Assembly: GCF_011378715.1 (NCBI RefSeq)
Contig: NZ_WTKU01000004.1
Coordinates: 1 to 64,000, forward strand
Direction: 5' to 3'
Length of the DNA: 64,000 nt
Source of the DNA: Psychromonas sp. SA13A
GTDB taxonomy: Bacteria; Pseudomonadota; Gammaproteobacteria; Enterobacterales; Psychromonadaceae
Shown here: positions 8,850 through 17,924 of the stretch, piece by piece
Position numbering within the stretch: the stretch's first letter is position 1
Layout: every line of letters begins with the position of its first letter
Program-made: the position numbers and the translations under genes
The notes under the pieces: model-generated
What the model was told of the DNA's origin: nothing
Databases searched by the model: none
The model's input: the letters and a program-made list of their open reading frames with translations, nothing else

Positions 8850-9528
8850 TTAATACCCGTTGCTGACGCTTTTGTAAGAAACCATAAATGACCACCAGCA
8901 GTGACATTGAAAATACTAATAAAATAAATGAAAGTTGATGCGCAGAGCTATATTGTAAAGATTCCACATGGTCAAATAACAAGATAGATAAGACCTGCGT
9001 TTCCCCTGGAATGTTCCCACCAATCATCAAAACCACGCCAAATTCGCCAATGGTATGTGCAAATCCCAATGCACCAGAAATAATAAAACTAGGCAATAAC
9101 ATAGGAAAAATTATTTTATATAACCGTTCATACTTTCCATAACCAAGGGTCGAACTGACTTCTAAATATGTTTTATCAAGGTGGACAAAAGCACTTTGTA
9201 ATGGCTGAACTACAAAGGGTAATGAATAGATCACTGAAGCAATGACTAAACCTGTAAAAGAAAAAGCCAATGAGGTTTCACTAAAACCCAACCACCACTG
9301 CCCTAAAAAGTGCTCCGGTGAAAAGGCGATTAACAGATAAAAACCAAGAACAGTTGGCGGCAATATTAATGGCAATGCCACCAGCGACTCAATTAAAGGA
9401 CGTAATTTAGCTTGACTGCGCGCTAACCACCAAGCTAAAGGCGGTGCCATTATCATCAACAAAAAAGTAGTTAATCCTGCTAACTTTAAAGTCAGCCAAA
9501 TTGCTTGATAATCACCTGCGCTAAGCAT
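8842..9528 (-). CDS. modB: Molybdate ABC transporter permease
   Basis: A 228-residue inner-membrane permease with about five helices. The cytoplasmic coupling loop (EVSSTLGYGKYERLYKIIFPMLLP) has the EAA-loop form that contacts ModC. Length and sequence (IESLVALPLILPPTVLGFYLL near the N-terminus) are typical of ModB. The start codon shares one base with the modA stop (TAATG), so translation is coupled. Confidence 0.95.
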   Translation of the reverse strand: MLSAGDYQAIWLTLKLAGLTTFLLMIMAPPLAWWLARSQAKLRPLIESLVALPLILPPTVLGFYLLIAFSPEHFLGQWWLGFSETSLAFSFTGLVIASVIYSLPFVVQPLQSAFVHLDKTYLEVSSTLGYGKYERLYKIIFPMLLPSFIISGALGFAHTIGEFGVVLMIGGNIPGETQVLSILLFDHVESLQYSSAHQLSFILLVFSMSLLVVIYGFLQKRQQRVLNA

Positions 9529-10352
9529 TAATTATAACCTTGCTGTGCAATTTGCTTTTGTATCGTCGAGGACAGTAAAAATTGCTTAAATAATTCAGCT
9601 TGTTGGTTTTTTTGATCATTTGTGATCACACCATATTGTGTAATAGGTTGGTGCCATTGCAGAGGAATCAACACATAATGTGTTTGCTGTTTTTGAATCA
9701 CTGCAGCGTAAGAGACTAAGCCCGCGGCAACACTTTTGGAGTCCACAAACTGGAAAGCTTGATTGATATTATTACCCATAACGTAGGGTTGCGATTGCCA
9801 TTTTTCAGTAAACGTTAATGCTTGTTGGGCTGCAATGCCATAGGGTGCAAATTTAGGGTTAGCAATAGCAAGCCTATCTTGATAAGTTATAAAATCATCT
9901 AACGTAGGTTGATGATTAAGTGCTGGTTGCCAAAACACTAAGCGTCCTTGAGCATAGATGAAACCAAGGTGCTGTGCCGTTTTATTCGCATCAATCAATA
10001 ATTTCACATGCTTTTGGTCCGCCGATAAAAACAGGTCAAAGGGAGCGCCACGTAAGATTTGTTGGTAAAGCGTCGCGGTGGAAGCACTAGAAATATGAAC
10101 CTCAATGGCAAACTGCTTAGTGAACTGTCGAGCAATGTCTAACGCGGCTACTTTAAAATTACTGGCAACGGCAATATTTAAGGGTTCAAGATTAAGCGCT
10201 TTAATATTTTCAGCCGTATTTTGATTATTCACAGAGGTAACCGGCTTTACTTCTTTTACTGCGACTGTTGCTGCTATCCCATTAGCAGCCATTAATGAGC
10301 TAACAAGCAATATAGCAAAACATAGAAAACGCTTATTTAATCTTTTCAACAT
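9528..10352 (-). CDS. modA: Periplasmic molybdate-binding protein
   Basis: A 274-residue solute-binding protein with an N-terminal Sec signal (KRFLCFAILLVSSLMAANGIAA). The mature protein carries ModA features: LNIAVASNFKVAALDIARQF, then SSASTATLYQQILRGAPFDLFLSAD and QGRLVFW. It hands molybdate to ModB/ModC. The region between signal and domain (about residues 30-55) is a low-complexity linker, slightly longer than usual. It is the first gene of modABC. 134 bases separate it from moaE upstream, so it may have its own promoter. Confidence 0.93.
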   Translation of the reverse strand: MLKRLNKRFLCFAILLVSSLMAANGIAATVAVKEVKPVTSVNNQNTAENIKALNLEPLNIAVASNFKVAALDIARQFTKQFAIEVHISSASTATLYQQILRGAPFDLFLSADQKHVKLLIDANKTAQHLGFIYAQGRLVFWQPALNHQPTLDDFITYQDRLAIANPKFAPYGIAAQQALTFTEKWQSQPYVMGNNINQAFQFVDSKSVAAGLVSYAAVIQKQQTHYVLIPLQWHQPITQYGVITNDQKNQQAELFKQFLLSSTIQKQIAQQGYN

Positions 10353-10486
10353 TGATTTTCACCTTGGTATTACGTATGCGAATTTATCTGTCTTATCTGT
10401 TTTTTGCCTTAATATGCAACTTCCTGCCTGAGTATAGTTTCAACCGCATTAGCTTAAGTTTTAAAGACAGCTTCACTAAATAGCGA

Positions 10487-10936
10487 TTAACTTTGCCACT
10501 TATTCAGTGCATGTTGATCGTGTTCTCTTGCATCAACCCATTTAGTTTCACCGTTTGCCATGGTTTCTTTTTTCCAAAATGGTGCCTGTTTTTTCAAAAA
10601 ATCCATAATGAATTCACAAGCTGCAAACGCATCACCACGATGTTGGCTTGCAATGCCTACAAACACGATTTGGTCAGAAATAGCCAACTGACCAACGCGG
10701 TGGATAACGCTAAAGTCAATGATATTCCAACGTTGCTGTGCTTGTTCGACAATATCCTGTAAACATTTTTCTGTCATACCAGGATAATGTTCTAATGTAA
10801 GATCACTGACTTGTTGACCTTCGTTAATATCTCGAACCAATCCGGTAAATGTTACGATTGCACCTATTTTAGTGGTACTTTTTAAGCGATCGTACTCAAC
10901 CTGTTGGTTAAAATCTAACTCCTGTACACTGATCAT
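10487..10936 (-). CDS. moaE: Molybdopterin synthase catalytic subunit
   Basis: A 149-residue MoaE. The family core HRVGQLAISDQIVFVGIASQHRGDAFAACEF and the lysine-rich segment FLKKQAPFWKKE, which holds the catalytic lysine, are both present. With MoaD it converts cyclic pyranopterin monophosphate to molybdopterin by inserting two sulfurs. It directly follows moaD with no gap and is the last gene of moaBCDE. Confidence 0.96.
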   Translation of the reverse strand: MISVQELDFNQQVEYDRLKSTTKIGAIVTFTGLVRDINEGQQVSDLTLEHYPGMTEKCLQDIVEQAQQRWNIIDFSVIHRVGQLAISDQIVFVGIASQHRGDAFAACEFIMDFLKKQAPFWKKETMANGETKWVDAREHDQHALNKWQS

Positions 10937-11185
10937 TTAACCTCCTGTAACGGGAGGAAAATAAGCTACTTCGTCACCGTCTTTTAATGCAACATCATTA
11001 ACGACCATCGCTTGATTAACTGCTTTTAAACAAGGTTGGGAAGTTAAAATCGGCGCCCATTCAGCTTTATGGTTTAACAAGTAAGCAAATAGTTGCTTAG
11101 TATCTTCAGCATTTTCTGCATCAACTTGTAATTCTCTAACACCCAGCTGTTCACTTAACTTGGCAAAAAATAGTACTTTAATCAT
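10937..11185 (-). CDS. moaD: Molybdopterin synthase sulfur-carrier subunit
   Basis: An 82-residue ubiquitin-fold protein ending in PPVTGG. The C-terminal Gly-Gly is the site of thiocarboxylation by MoeB and donates sulfur to the pterin. The sequence starts MIKVLFFAKLSEQLGV, typical of MoaD. It abuts moaE directly and lies 9 bases from moaC. Confidence 0.96.
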   Translation of the reverse strand: MIKVLFFAKLSEQLGVRELQVDAENAEDTKQLFAYLLNHKAEWAPILTSQPCLKAVNQAMVVNDVALKDGDEVAYFPPVTGG

Positions 11186-11194
11186 CCTAGCTCC

Positions 11195-11677
11195 CTATTC
11201 CGCAGCTTTAAAGTGGCCTGACTTACCACCTGTTTTCTCTAATAGTTTTACTGCAGAAATAACCATATCTTTTTGAATCGCTTTACACATGTCGTAAATG
11301 GTTAATGCAGCAACTGAAGCAGCTGTTAGAGCTTCCATTTCAACACCGGTTTTGCCAGATAATTTACATAAACTTTCAATACGTACTCGATTCATATCTG
11401 TTTCTGCTGTGATATTTACTTCCACTTTTGTTAATGCCAATGGGTGGCAAAGTGGTATTAAATCTGAGGTTTTTTTGGCAGCCATAATACCTGCAATACG
11501 TGCAGTCGCAAATACATCACCTTTATGGTGTTGACCATTAACAATTAAAGCAAGTGTTTCCGGTGACATATCCACATAAGCTTCAGCAATTGCCTGACGA
11601 ACGGTTACTTCTTTAGCAGTAACATCGACCATGTTCGCTTTACCATCTTGGTTAATGTGCGTAAAAGTTGCAGACAT
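11195..11677 (-). CDS. moaC: Cyclic pyranopterin monophosphate synthase
   Basis: A 160-residue MoaC. The conserved segments [16 protein letters not shown] and [29 protein letters not shown] are present, including the catalytic lysine and histidine region. With MoaA it makes cPMP from GTP, the first step of Moco synthesis. The start overlaps the moaB stop by one base (coordinate 11677 is shared), so it is coupled in moaBCDE. Confidence 0.96.
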   Translation of the reverse strand: MSATFTHINQDGKANMVDVTAKEVTVRQAIAEAYVDMSPETLALIVNGQHHKGDVFATARIAGIMAAKKTSDLIPLCHPLALTKVEVNITAETDMNRVRIESLCKLSGKTGVEMEALTAASVAALTIYDMCKAIQKDMVISAVKLLEKTGGKSGHFKAAE

Positions 11678-12195
11678 TATTTAGCTCCTAAATGCGGCAT
11701 AAAGTTACATGGTTTATGCTGTGCATTGATTTGCTCAACAATAATTTTTGTCCATGCCGTTTTACATGCCCCTGTTGAACCAGGCATACAAAAAATAACG
11801 GTATTATTAGCAAACCCAGCTAATGCACGACTTTGAATCGTTGAAGAACCAATTTCTTGGTAAGACACGGCACGAAATAACTCACCAAAACCTTCCACCT
11901 GTTTATCAAACAATACAGATACAGCTTCAGGCGTTGTATCGCGAGCAGTAAACCCAGTGCCACCCGTGATCATGATCACTTCGGTCTTTTCATCTGCTAT
12001 CCATTGAGATACAACAGCACGAATTTTATAAGGGTCATCAATCACTATTTTTTTATCTGTAAGTTGGTGCCCTGCTGCTTTTAAAGCCTCAACTAAGTAA
12101 CCGCCTGAAGTATCTGTAGATTCGTTACGAGTATCTGAAACGGTCAATACTGCGATGTTAGCAGGCGTAAATTCTTTGCTTGATAGATGGCTCAT
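11677..12195 (-). CDS. moaB: Molybdenum cofactor protein MoaB
   Basis: A 172-residue MoaB/MogA-family protein. Motifs [16 protein letters not shown] and [12 protein letters not shown] are the molybdopterin-binding loops. In enterobacteria MoaB's exact role is unsettled; MogA is the adenylyltransferase there, while in some bacteria MoaB does that job. Neither mogA nor moeA is in this window. First gene of moaBCDE. A possible FNR-like site lies about 210 bases upstream. Confidence 0.93.
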   Translation of the reverse strand: MSHLSSKEFTPANIAVLTVSDTRNESTDTSGGYLVEALKAAGHQLTDKKIVIDDPYKIRAVVSQWIADEKTEVIMITGGTGFTARDTTPEAVSVLFDKQVEGFGELFRAVSYQEIGSSTIQSRALAGFANNTVIFCMPGSTGACKTAWTKIIVEQINAQHKPCNFMPHLGAK

Positions 12196-12405
12196 GTTAA
12201 TCCTTATAATTTTTAAATGGTTGCTTTGTTCTGGTTAAATAAGAGTAGCATTTGAAATACTAGCTATCACACTCATTAAGTGACTTATTTTTATCAGAAA
12301 ATAACTGCTTTAATGTTTCTATGCCGGTTTTTCTGAATACAGATTTTCTGTAACAGCTACTTTAAAACATGGGTGACACTGTACTTGATTTTTTGTTGTA
12401 TCAAA

Positions 12406-12419
12406 TTGAGTTATATCAG
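12406..12419. promoter_or_regulatory. Possible FNR-like site upstream of moaB
   Basis: TTGAG-TTAT-ATCAG matches the FNR consensus in 8 of 10 half-site positions, with both central G and C kept. It lies about 210 bases upstream of moaB and just after the mobA stop. A second TTGAT...ATCAA pair nearby has the wrong spacing. It is weak without a mapped promoter. Confidence 0.3.
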
Positions 12420-12450
12420 TGCCTAAGTGTTTTTTAAAATTGTGTAGAGA

Positions 12451-13155
12451 CTATTTAAATTTGACCGTCTGCATTTTGTTATAGGTTACTAAGCACCGCT
12501 GCCATTGCTCCGGCGTATTGGTATTTTCAAATCTAAATAGATCAACTTGCTGTTGACTTATCCCCTCTATATTTAACGTTTCAATTAAACGATATAAAGA
12601 ACGCTGCTTTTTATGAACAGAGTTAAGCGCGTCGTTTAAATAGGTTATTAATGTATCATTCAGCGATAATAACATTGGAAAGGTCGTTTCTTTGTAATAT
12701 ACGCCTTGTTTACCTGTAATGGATTGATTTGTAAATTGCTTTATAAAATGTTGCAGCAATTTATTACAATCTTCTGCAGCTAATAACGGCATATCCACTG
12801 GCATAATAAACAGCGCATCGTATTTTTTGCTTTGTTTTGGGGCGTAATGTTTAGGGGCGTAATATTCTGGAGCAGAATACGCTGAATTATCAATTGACGG
12901 GCAAGCCTGTTTTAGTCCACTTAGTTGTGTCGCACAAGCCGCTATACCTGCAATGGGGCCCAACTCTGATTGTGTATCTGGGATACAATTAAACCCTTGA
13001 TAATCACCACTAACGTAACAATCCTCAAACCCAGCAGCATGTAATAAATTAACTGCACGCGATAACAGTGTATGATCTTCAATAGTGAGCTTGGCTTTGT
13101 CTTGGCCCATTCTAGATGATTGTCCACCCGCTAATACGATACCCGCTATGTTCAC
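12451..13155 (-). CDS. mobA: Molybdenum cofactor guanylyltransferase
   Basis: MobA attaches GMP from GTP to Moco to give the MGD form that NapA needs. The nucleotide-binding motif LAGGQSSRMGQDKAKL is at residues 8-23 and the metal-binding MPVDMPLL at 118-125. At 234 residues it is about 40 longer than E. coli MobA. Much of the excess is an insert at about 84-111 holding tandem pentapeptides (APEYY-APKHY-APK), encoded by 15-bp repeats at 12839-12883. The insert precedes the metal-binding loop and looks like surface low complexity, so activity is probably kept. The upstream gene is napC, across a bidirectional terminator and a tandem repeat, so mobA likely has its own promoter. Confidence 0.92.
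   Translation of the reverse strand: MNIAGIVLAGGQSSRMGQDKAKLTIEDHTLLSRAVNLLHAAGFEDCYVSGDYQGFNCIPDTQSELGPIAGIAACATQLSGLKQACPSIDNSAYSAPEYYAPKHYAPKQSKKYDALFIMPVDMPLLAAEDCNKLLQHFIKQFTNQSITGKQGVYYKETTFPMLLSLNDTLITYLNDALNSVHKKQRSLYRLIETLNIEGISQQQVDLFRFENTNTPEQWQRCLVTYNKMQTVKFK
12839..12883. repeat. Three imperfect 15-bp tandem repeats inside mobA
   Basis: The units GGGGCGTAATGTTTA, GGGGCGTAATATTCT and GGAGCAGAATACGCT follow each other without gaps. Each encodes five residues of the MobA insert (the APxYY / APKHY type), so gain or loss of a unit keeps the frame. Confidence 0.75.
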
Positions 13156-13198
13156 ATTTTTTCCTAATGGTGTTGTGTTTATAAAATTAATTTAGTCT

Positions 13199-13272
13199 AG
13201 TAACTGTTATTTTAGTAACTATTACCCGAGTAATTATTCCCCGAGTAACTATTCCCTAGTAACCATTATGCG
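13199..13272. repeat. Five imperfect 15-bp tandem repeats upstream of mobA
   Basis: Units begin at 13199, 13214, 13229, 13244 and 13258 and follow the pattern AGTAACTATTACCCG (one unit is 14 bp). They fill most of the space between the mobA start (13155) and the nap operon terminator. They would lie in or next to the mobA promoter. Confidence 0.85.
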
Positions 13273-13290
13273 TATGCGGTTCTAGACAAT

Positions 13291-13318
13291 AAAAAAAGGA
13301 GCTCAAAGCTCCTTTTTT
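13291..13318. terminator. Bidirectional terminator after napC
   Basis: The stem AAAAGGAGCT / AGCTCCTTTT with a 3-base loop is flanked by A- and T-runs, so it works on either strand. On the minus strand it ends the napFDABC transcript, 20 bases past the napC stop codon. Confidence 0.88.
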
Positions 13319-13338
13319 ATATTAGTATAACGTCTAAT

Positions 13339-13914
13339 TTACCAGCCTTCTATGTCTTTCATGTCAGGTAATTGATGCGCAATACCTTTGTGACAATCAA
13401 CACAGGTTTTGTCTCCTGAAGCAAGTGCCGTTGAATGTTGGCTCACGCTACGTTTACCTTGTTCACTAAAATCCATATATTCAAATTGATGACAGTTACG
13501 ACATTCCTGTGAGTTATTTTCCTTCATCCTTTGCCACTCACGATTAGCTAAATGCGCACGCCGAGCTTTAAATTTTTCATCCGTATCAATGGTACCCATT
13601 GCAAATGCAACCAACTCTTTAGATGCCTGTACTTTACGTACAATTTTATCTGTCCAATTATGGGGCACATGACAATCCGAACAAATAGCACGTACACCAG
13701 AGCGATTTGAATAATGGATAGTTTCACGGATTTCTTTAACAATTGGTGCATGACAACCAGAACAAAAAGCTTCGGTATTAGTTGCTTCCATGCCGGTATT
13801 AAAACCACCCCAAAAGATGATCCCGCCTAAAAAGCCAATCACTAGAATAAATCCAAATGAGGCAGTTGAAGGTGACTTCATGATCACCCATAAACGCTTT
13901 AATAGTTTAAGCAT
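13339..13914 (-). CDS. napC: NapC tetraheme quinol dehydrogenase
   Basis: A 191-residue NapC/NirT-family cytochrome c. One N-terminal membrane helix (about residues 18-38) anchors a periplasmic domain with four CxxCH heme sites at residues 51, 78, 138 and 171. It oxidises quinol and passes electrons to NapB/NapA. It is the last gene of napFDABC. No napG or napH is present, so NapC is the only visible quinol route. Confidence 0.96.
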   Translation of the reverse strand: MLKLLKRLWVIMKSPSTASFGFILVIGFLGGIIFWGGFNTGMEATNTEAFCSGCHAPIVKEIRETIHYSNRSGVRAICSDCHVPHNWTDKIVRKVQASKELVAFAMGTIDTDEKFKARRAHLANREWQRMKENNSQECRNCHQFEYMDFSEQGKRSVSQHSTALASGDKTCVDCHKGIAHQLPDMKDIEGW

Positions 13915-13929
13915 AATTTGTGCTCCCGC

Positions 13930-14397
13930 TTAGCGTAATGAATCTACCGGTGTGAATGTATTATCAACCAGAGGCTTAGCATCTGCTTGTGTCACATGAC
14001 ACTGTAAACAAAAGTAACGGCGAGGTGAAACATCAGACAATGTTGTACCTTCACGAGTAATAAAGTGAGTTACACTGACTTTAGTCGCTCCCATCGCACC
14101 TGCATTTTTAAAACTATGACAAGACAAACATTTGTTAGCATTTAAATTCACTTGATAACCACGGATAGAATGTGGAATCAATGGTGGTTGCTGAACATAG
14201 TTACGATCCATAAGGTGCTGTTCTCTTGGCACTTTTTTAAGTGCTTCAGATTGATTAACATCTGATATTTCAACTAAGCCACGTAGAGATGGCACACCAC
14301 CACTATTTGACATAACAACATCATCGGCACTGTAAGCACTAGGTGCAGATAATGCGATCACTGATACAGTAAAAATCGCTGTGATAAATTTTTTCAT
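13930..14397 (-). CDS. napB: NapB diheme cytochrome c subunit of nitrate reductase
   Basis: From this start the protein is 155 residues with a clean Sec signal peptide (MKKFITAIFTVSVIALSAPSAYSA) and two CxxCH heme sites at 90-94 and 130-134, as in NapB. It accepts electrons from NapC and delivers them to NapA in the periplasm. The frame extends 19 codons upstream, but GGAGA precedes the ATG at 14397 and only this start gives a normal signal peptide. It lies 15 bases from napC. Confidence 0.95.
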   Translation of the reverse strand: MKKFITAIFTVSVIALSAPSAYSADDVVMSNSGGVPSLRGLVEISDVNQSEALKKVPREQHLMDRNYVQQPPLIPHSIRGYQVNLNANKCLSCHSFKNAGAMGATKVSVTHFITREGTTLSDVSPRRYFCLQCHVTQADAKPLVDNTFTPVDSLR

Positions 14398-14463
14398 TGC
14401 TTTTCTCCATCTTGTTATATTTTTATAACAAAGAGTCCATTTAATAGAGTACATGTGTTGCTT

Positions 14464-14490
14464 ACGCTACTTGCATTATCAAAGTAGCGT
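14464..14490 (-). other. Hairpin in the napA-napB gap
   Basis: The perfect 9-bp arms ACGCTACTT and AAGTAGCGT have a 9-base loop and lie just after the napA stop codon. No T-run follows, and transcription must continue into napB and napC. It is more likely a processing or mRNA-stability element than a terminator. Confidence 0.5.
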
Positions 14491-14511
14491 TATTTTATTA
14501 GCGTTGCTTAA

Positions 14512-17007
14512 TTACGCTTTTTTAGTAACTTTTACAGCACATTTTTTGTAATCAGTTTGTTTTGATAACGGATCAGTTGCATCAAGAGTTAACTTATTAG
14601 TTAACTGTTTAGCATCAAACCAAGGCATAAATACCAAACCTTTAGGCGGACGATTACGTCCACGCGTTTCAACACGAGAAGTTAATTCACCACGTCTTGA
14701 AGCCATTACAATTTCGTCTCCACGACGTAAACCACGTTGCTGGGCATCATCCGGGTGCATAAATACCACCGCATCAGGGAAAGCTTTATAAAGTTCCGGT
14801 ACACGCCTTGTCATCGAACCTGAATGCCAATGCTCTAGTACACGACCAGTACTTAACCATAAGTCATATTCTTCGTCAGGCGACTCTGCAGCAGGCTCAT
14901 AAGGTAGAGCAAAAATAATCGCTTTTTTATCTGCATGTCCATAAAATTGGTAACCAGTACCCTTTTCAACATAAGGATCTGAACCTTCACGGAAACGCCA
15001 TTGTGTTTCTTTTCCATCTACTACCGGCCAGCGTAAACCGCGTACTTCATGATATCTATCATAAGGTGCTAAATCATGTCCGTGACCACGACCAAAGCTT
15101 GCGTATTCTTCAAATAGGCCTTTTTGCACATAAAAACCAAAATGACGAGCTTCATCATTTAATTGATCATCTTTCACTTCATCCAAACCAAATGCATCGA
15201 CTTGTCCATTACGATAAAGTACGTCGTACATGGTTTTACCTTTCACTTCTGGCATTTTTGCAATCAAGTCTGCATCCCATACGTCTTCAATTTTAAAACG
15301 TTTAGCAAACTCCATCATTTGCCATAGGTCAGACTTTGCACCCTCAGGAGCTTTAACCTGTTGATGCCAAACTTGAGTACGACGTTCCGCATTACCATAA
15401 GCACCCTCTTTTTCTACCCACATCGCTGTTGGCAAAATTAAGTCACCTAGTTGTGCCGTCACAGTTGGGTAAGGGTCTGATACCACGATAAAGTTATCCG
15501 GATTACGGTAACCTGGGATCACTTCTTCGTTTATATTCGCTGCCGCTTGTACGTTGTTATTACACATCACCCAATAAGCATTTAATTTACCGTCTTTGAG
15601 CATACGGTTTTGTAAAGCGGCATGGTAACCCGGCTTCGCTTCAATAGTTCCTTCAGGTAACTTCCAGATTCTTTCTGCAGTAGCACGATGTTTAGGGTTT
15701 TTAACCACTAAATCAGCCGGTAAACGATGCGAGAAAGTACCTACTTCACGAGCAGTACCACAAGCAGAAGGCTGGCCAGTTAAAGAGAACGGACCAGAAC
15801 CTGGTTGAGAAATTTTACCCGTTAATAAATGGACGTTGTACATCAAGTTATTTGCCCATACACCACGTGTATGTTGATTGAAGCCCATCGTCCAGTAAGA
15901 AGTTACTTTAATTTTTGGATCGGCATAAATTTTAGCAAGTTTTATCAGTTTATCAGCAGGTACACCTGACATTTTTTCTGCATATTCGACATCAAATTCA
16001 GAAACGTACTCAGCAAACTCTTCAAAGCTCATTGGCGTTGAAGCGCCCGAGTCTGGATTTTTAGCCGCCTGCTGTAGAGGATGCTCTGGACGAAGTCCAT
16101 AACCGATATCGGTTGTTCCTTTACGGAAGTTAGTATGTTTAGTAACAAAGTCTTTATTCACCGCATCATTTTGAATAATGTAGTTTGCAATAAAGTTAAG
16201 TATTGCGAGGTCAGTTTGTGGCGTGAAGATCATGCCATTATCTGCTAACTCAAACGAACGATGTGTATAAGTAGATAAAACATGTACGCTAACATCTGGA
16301 TTACTTAAACGACGATCAGCTAATCGAGACCATAGGATCGGGTGCATTTCTGCCATATTCGATCCCCATAATACAAATGCATCTGCATTTTCTAAGTCAT
16401 CATAACAACCCATTGGCTCATCGATACCGAAAGTACGCATAAAACCACCTACCGCAGAAGCCATACAATGACGAGCGTTAGGATCAAGGTTATTCGTTCT
16501 AAACCCTGCTTTCATTAATTTACTAGCCGCATAACCTTCCATTACAGTCCACTGACCAGAACCAAACATGCCTACTGCAGTAGGACCTGTTTTTTTCAAA
16601 GCATCTTTGAATTTAACCGCCATAATATCAAAGGCAACGTCCCAAGAAACAGGTTCAAATTCACCATTTTTATCATAAATACCATTGGTCATACGTAGTA
16701 ATGGTGTTGTTAAACGATCTTTACCGTACATGATTTTAGAAAGGAAATAACCTTTCACACAGTTAAGGCCTTTATTAACAGGAGACTCAGGATCGCCCTG
16801 TGTTGCTACCACTTTGCCTTCCTGTGTACCGACTAAAACACTACAGCCAGTTCCACAAAAGCGACATGGTGCTTTTTCCCATTTAATTTTAGTCGCATCT
16901 TTACTCGCTATAATATTACTAGCTGATACGGGTAATGCTATGCCTGCAACTGCAGCAGCTGAGGCTGCCGCTTGTGCTTTCATAAACTCACGTCTGGTAA
17001 ATTTCAT
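14512..17007 (-). CDS. napA: Periplasmic nitrate reductase catalytic subunit
   Basis: This 831-residue molybdoenzyme reduces nitrate to nitrite in the periplasm. It has a twin-arginine signal (TRREFMK at residues 4-10, then a hydrophobic Ala-rich stretch), a [4Fe-4S] site formed by C48, C51, C55 and C83, and the molybdenum-ligating cysteine C181 (ARHCMASAV). Length and domain order match NapA (bis-MGD DMSO-reductase family). It overlaps napD by 4 bases (ATGA). The MobA, Moa and Mod genes next door supply its cofactor. Confidence 0.97.
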   Translation of the reverse strand: MKFTRREFMKAQAAASAAAVAGIALPVSASNIIASKDATKIKWEKAPCRFCGTGCSVLVGTQEGKVVATQGDPESPVNKGLNCVKGYFLSKIMYGKDRLTTPLLRMTNGIYDKNGEFEPVSWDVAFDIMAVKFKDALKKTGPTAVGMFGSGQWTVMEGYAASKLMKAGFRTNNLDPNARHCMASAVGGFMRTFGIDEPMGCYDDLENADAFVLWGSNMAEMHPILWSRLADRRLSNPDVSVHVLSTYTHRSFELADNGMIFTPQTDLAILNFIANYIIQNDAVNKDFVTKHTNFRKGTTDIGYGLRPEHPLQQAAKNPDSGASTPMSFEEFAEYVSEFDVEYAEKMSGVPADKLIKLAKIYADPKIKVTSYWTMGFNQHTRGVWANNLMYNVHLLTGKISQPGSGPFSLTGQPSACGTAREVGTFSHRLPADLVVKNPKHRATAERIWKLPEGTIEAKPGYHAALQNRMLKDGKLNAYWVMCNNNVQAAANINEEVIPGYRNPDNFIVVSDPYPTVTAQLGDLILPTAMWVEKEGAYGNAERRTQVWHQQVKAPEGAKSDLWQMMEFAKRFKIEDVWDADLIAKMPEVKGKTMYDVLYRNGQVDAFGLDEVKDDQLNDEARHFGFYVQKGLFEEYASFGRGHGHDLAPYDRYHEVRGLRWPVVDGKETQWRFREGSDPYVEKGTGYQFYGHADKKAIIFALPYEPAAESPDEEYDLWLSTGRVLEHWHSGSMTRRVPELYKAFPDAVVFMHPDDAQQRGLRRGDEIVMASRRGELTSRVETRGRNRPPKGLVFMPWFDAKQLTNKLTLDATDPLSKQTDYKKCAVKVTKKA

Positions 17008-17279
17008 TGTATTTCCTCGCTGTTATTTTGCGTAGATTTTTCAAACTCGTGGTAAACAAGACTAGTGTGTACTACACCGTCAATGTCGTTAATTTGGTCA
17101 ATGCATTCCATTATTTGGCGTTGATTAGCCGCTTCAATAATGACAATCGCCTTTCCATGCTCTGTCACTGTTACTAATTCCGCTCTAGACATCGTGTTGA
17201 TGCTGTTAGTTAGGTCTAGTATTTTTTCAGACTTAACATGTACGATTAAACTCGACACATGTAATTCTTCTTCTTTCAT
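17004..17279 (-). CDS. napD: NapD, chaperone for the NapA signal peptide
   Basis: A 91-residue ferredoxin-fold protein of the NapD family ([24 protein letters not shown] at the N-terminus). NapD binds the NapA twin-arginine signal peptide and holds back export until the cofactor is in place. It overlaps both napF (upstream) and napA (downstream) by 4 bases, giving tight translational coupling. Confidence 0.92.
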   Translation of the reverse strand: MKEEELHVSSLIVHVKSEKILDLTNSINTMSRAELVTVTEHGKAIVIIEAANQRQIMECIDQINDIDGVVHTSLVYHEFEKSTQNNSEEIQ

Positions 17280-17758
17280 TTATCTTCCTTAATACTAATG
17301 GCGCTAGTTGGACAGGGAGAAAAACAGGCACCACAGCCATTACATAATGTTAAATCGATTTCTGGTATAGCATTGATGCCAATTTTAAAACTCAAGGCTT
17401 GTTCGGGACAACTTTCACCACAACTGCGACAATAAACGTTTTGGTTAGCTAGACAGCTTTCTGCGATAATTGCTTTTTTATGCCAAGGTGTTTCTGTTGT
17501 CGCTACAAAAATATCTTCTTCGCAGCTTTTCGCGCATTCTCCACAAAAGGTGCATTCCCCTAATGAAAAATCCACCACTGGAAAACCTGCATCACCCTGA
17601 ACAATGATTTTTTCAGGACAACTGCTAATACAGCTTTTGCATTGGGTGCAGTTATTAACAAATTGTTGACTGTCTTCAATCCATGGCATCAAATTGTTGA
17701 TCACCAAATCCGATTGTCGACGAAATAAATTGCGTTTGTGTAAATCAATGTCGGGCAT
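17276..17758 (-). CDS. napF: NapF, cytoplasmic ferredoxin-type maturation protein
   Basis: A 160-residue protein from this start with four groups of cysteines for [4Fe-4S] clusters at about 37-47, 69-79, 102-117 and 139-149 (last group CNGCGACFSPCP). NapF is thought to help mature NapA in the cytoplasm. The frame runs 20 codons further up to an ATG at 17818, but family members start shortly before the KRNLFRRQ-type segment. Neither ATG has a strong ribosome binding site, so the start is uncertain. It is the first gene of napFDABC; a perfect FNR box lies about 90-100 bases upstream. Confidence 0.92.
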   Translation of the reverse strand: MPDIDLHKRNLFRRQSDLVINNLMPWIEDSQQFVNNCTQCKSCISSCPEKIIVQGDAGFPVVDFSLGECTFCGECAKSCEEDIFVATTETPWHKKAIIAESCLANQNVYCRSCGESCPEQALSFKIGINAIPEIDLTLCNGCGACFSPCPTSAISIKEDK

Positions 17759-17847
17759 ACTGAAACTAATTGTTAAATTAATGTTAATTGAATATGGATG
17801 TAACTGTAGCAGAAGCATTTAAAAAAAAGAGGGTAGTTGAAGTGCAG

Positions 17848-17861
17848 TTGATATAGATCAA
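17848..17861. promoter_or_regulatory. FNR box upstream of napF
   Basis: TTGAT-ATAG-ATCAA is a perfect match to the FNR/Anr consensus (all ten half-site positions). It lies in the moaA-napF gap, 90 bases before the napF start chosen here. It predicts activation of napFDABC when oxygen is low. Confidence 0.85.
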
Positions 17862-17885
17862 GAGATTTATGCAGGTTTGAGACAT

Positions 17886-17904
17886 TCCCCGCAAATAGCG
17901 GAGA
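17886..17904 (-). other. Hairpin after moaA
   Basis: TCCCCGC (17886-17892) and GCGGAGA (17898-17904) pair over 7 bp with one G-U, loop of 5. It lies 20 bases beyond the moaA stop on the minus strand. No T-run follows, so it is at best a weak terminator. Confidence 0.4.
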
Positions 17905-17924
17905 ATATTTAGACAACTCAATAA

